Source of the DNA: a gamma proteobacterium NOR5-3
GTDB taxonomy: Bacteria; Pseudomonadota; Gammaproteobacteria; Pseudomonadales; Halieaceae
Length of the DNA: 64,000 bases
Direction: 5' to 3'
Assembly (NCBI GenBank): GCA_000158155.1
Contig: DS999408.1
Coordinates: forward strand, 132,271-196,270
How positions within the stretch are numbered: position 1 is the stretch's first letter; the number at the start of each line of letters is the position of its first letter. This document shows positions 63,654 to 64,000 of the stretch, piece after piece. Position numbers and translations under genes: made by a program. The notes under the pieces were generated by a model. It ran no database searches. It was not told the DNA's origin and saw nothing but the letters and a program-made list of their open reading frames with translations.

Positions 63654-64000
63654 TTAAAAACTCTCGGTAGATTGAAAAAGAGCCACACGCAAATCAGACG
63701 CGTGGTAAATCTCCTTGCCATCGACACTGACAGTGCCATTGGCAATGCCCATAACCAGCTTTCGCTCAATGACGCGCTTAATATCGATGGTGTAGGTAAC
63801 TTTTGAGGCCGAGGGCAGAATCTGTCCGGTGAATTTCACTTCGCCGGAACCCAGTGCGCGTCCTCGTCCGGGGTTGCCCCGCCAGCCTAGAAAGAATCCC
63901 ACCAACTGCCACATGGCATCAAGGCCCAGACAGCCGGGCATTACCGGGTCACCGGGAAAGTGGCATTTGAAAAACCAGAGCTCGGGGTGAATATCCAGCT
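63654..64000 (-). CDS. fabA: 3-hydroxydecanoyl-ACP dehydratase/isomerase (FabA), 5' end missing
   Basis: Dehydratase and isomerase that introduces the double bond of unsaturated fatty acids. About 115 C-terminal residues are visible; the frame is open to the right edge. The active-site His lies in [22 protein letters not shown], and [21 protein letters not shown] and [22 protein letters not shown] follow as in the family. An internal ATG at 63941 is not the start because conserved sequence precedes it. Confidence 0.96.
   Translation of the reverse strand, partial: LDIHPELWFFKCHFPGDPVMPGCLGLDAMWQLVGFFLGWRGNPGRGRALGSGEVKFTGQILPSASKVTYTIDIKRVIERKLVMGIANGTVSVDGKEIYHASDLRVALFQSTESF

Noticed and set aside
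63654-63941. Complete 95-residue gene starting at 63941
   Set aside because: Conserved FabA sequence continues upstream in the same frame to the window edge, so the gene is cut, not short.

Overview
The window is a chromosomal segment of a gammaproteobacterium. Gene content and order (birA-coaX-tRNA-tuf-secE-nusG-rplKAJL-rpoBC, str, S10-spc-alpha, uvrA-MFS-ssb, fabA-fabB, a liuRABCDE leucine-degradation operon) fit an aerobic marine lineage close to the pseudomonads. The overall flavour suggests the OM60/NOR5 (Halieaceae) group, but that placement is inference from protein likeness, not from a 16S gene. GTG starts are frequent (coaX, liuE, rplJ, fusA, second tuf, rpsJ, rplD, rpsS, rplO) and rpoC starts with TTG.

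Layout. 1-2943: yrfG (partial), cysQ, a YdcH/DUF465 protein and a fatty-acid-hydroxylase-like membrane protein. 2940-11963 (minus strand): the liuRABCDE operon (leucine/isovalerate catabolism, ending in HMG-CoA lyase), then a small unknown membrane protein and a KefC-type antiporter. The MerR regulator liuR has a perfect TTTACGTT/AACGTAAA palindrome over its promoter. 12107-13987: birA (biotin ligase, divergent from the biotin-enzyme operon), coaX and tRNA-Thr(TGT). 14040-17277: an accessory block with an AraC-type regulator frameshifted by an 8-bp tandem repeat, facing an enoyl-CoA hydratase and a class III CoA-transferase. It separates tRNA-Thr(TGT) from the tRNA-Tyr/Gly/Thr(GGT)-tuf cluster it normally belongs to.

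17372-31732: tRNA-Tyr, tRNA-Gly, tRNA-Thr, tuf (copy 1), tRNA-Trp, secE, nusG, rplK, rplA, rplJ, rplL, rpoB, rpoC. An orphan secreted protein (31951-32706) sits between rpoC and the str operon (rpsL, rpsG, fusA, tuf copy 2; 33011-37464). A second accessory block (TM2 protein, YdcH, DksA/TraR-like protein, Kef-type antiporter; 37843-40247) separates str from the S10, spc and alpha ribosomal protein genes (40491-54554), which run without a real break from rpsJ to rpmJ and then rpsM to rplQ. The right end carries uvrA, an MFS transporter, ssb, a degenerate RmlD-like protein, moaB, moeA, fabB and the 3' part of fabA.

The translation and transcription genes form one chain of co-oriented operons. 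Their promoters can be read by eye and share 17-bp spacers and GC-rich discriminators (thrT(TGT), tyrT, str, S10, alpha). The two tuf genes encode identical proteins, are almost identical in DNA, and share about 190 bp of 3' flank, which points to gene conversion. That flank contains a GC-rich repeat that also occurs elsewhere in the window after operon ends. I did not find a defence system, CRISPR array, insertion sequence or prophage. The most unusual observations are the repeat-broken AraC regulator with its direct-repeat operator, the dispersed repeat family, and the three accessory insertions into an otherwise conserved gene chain.
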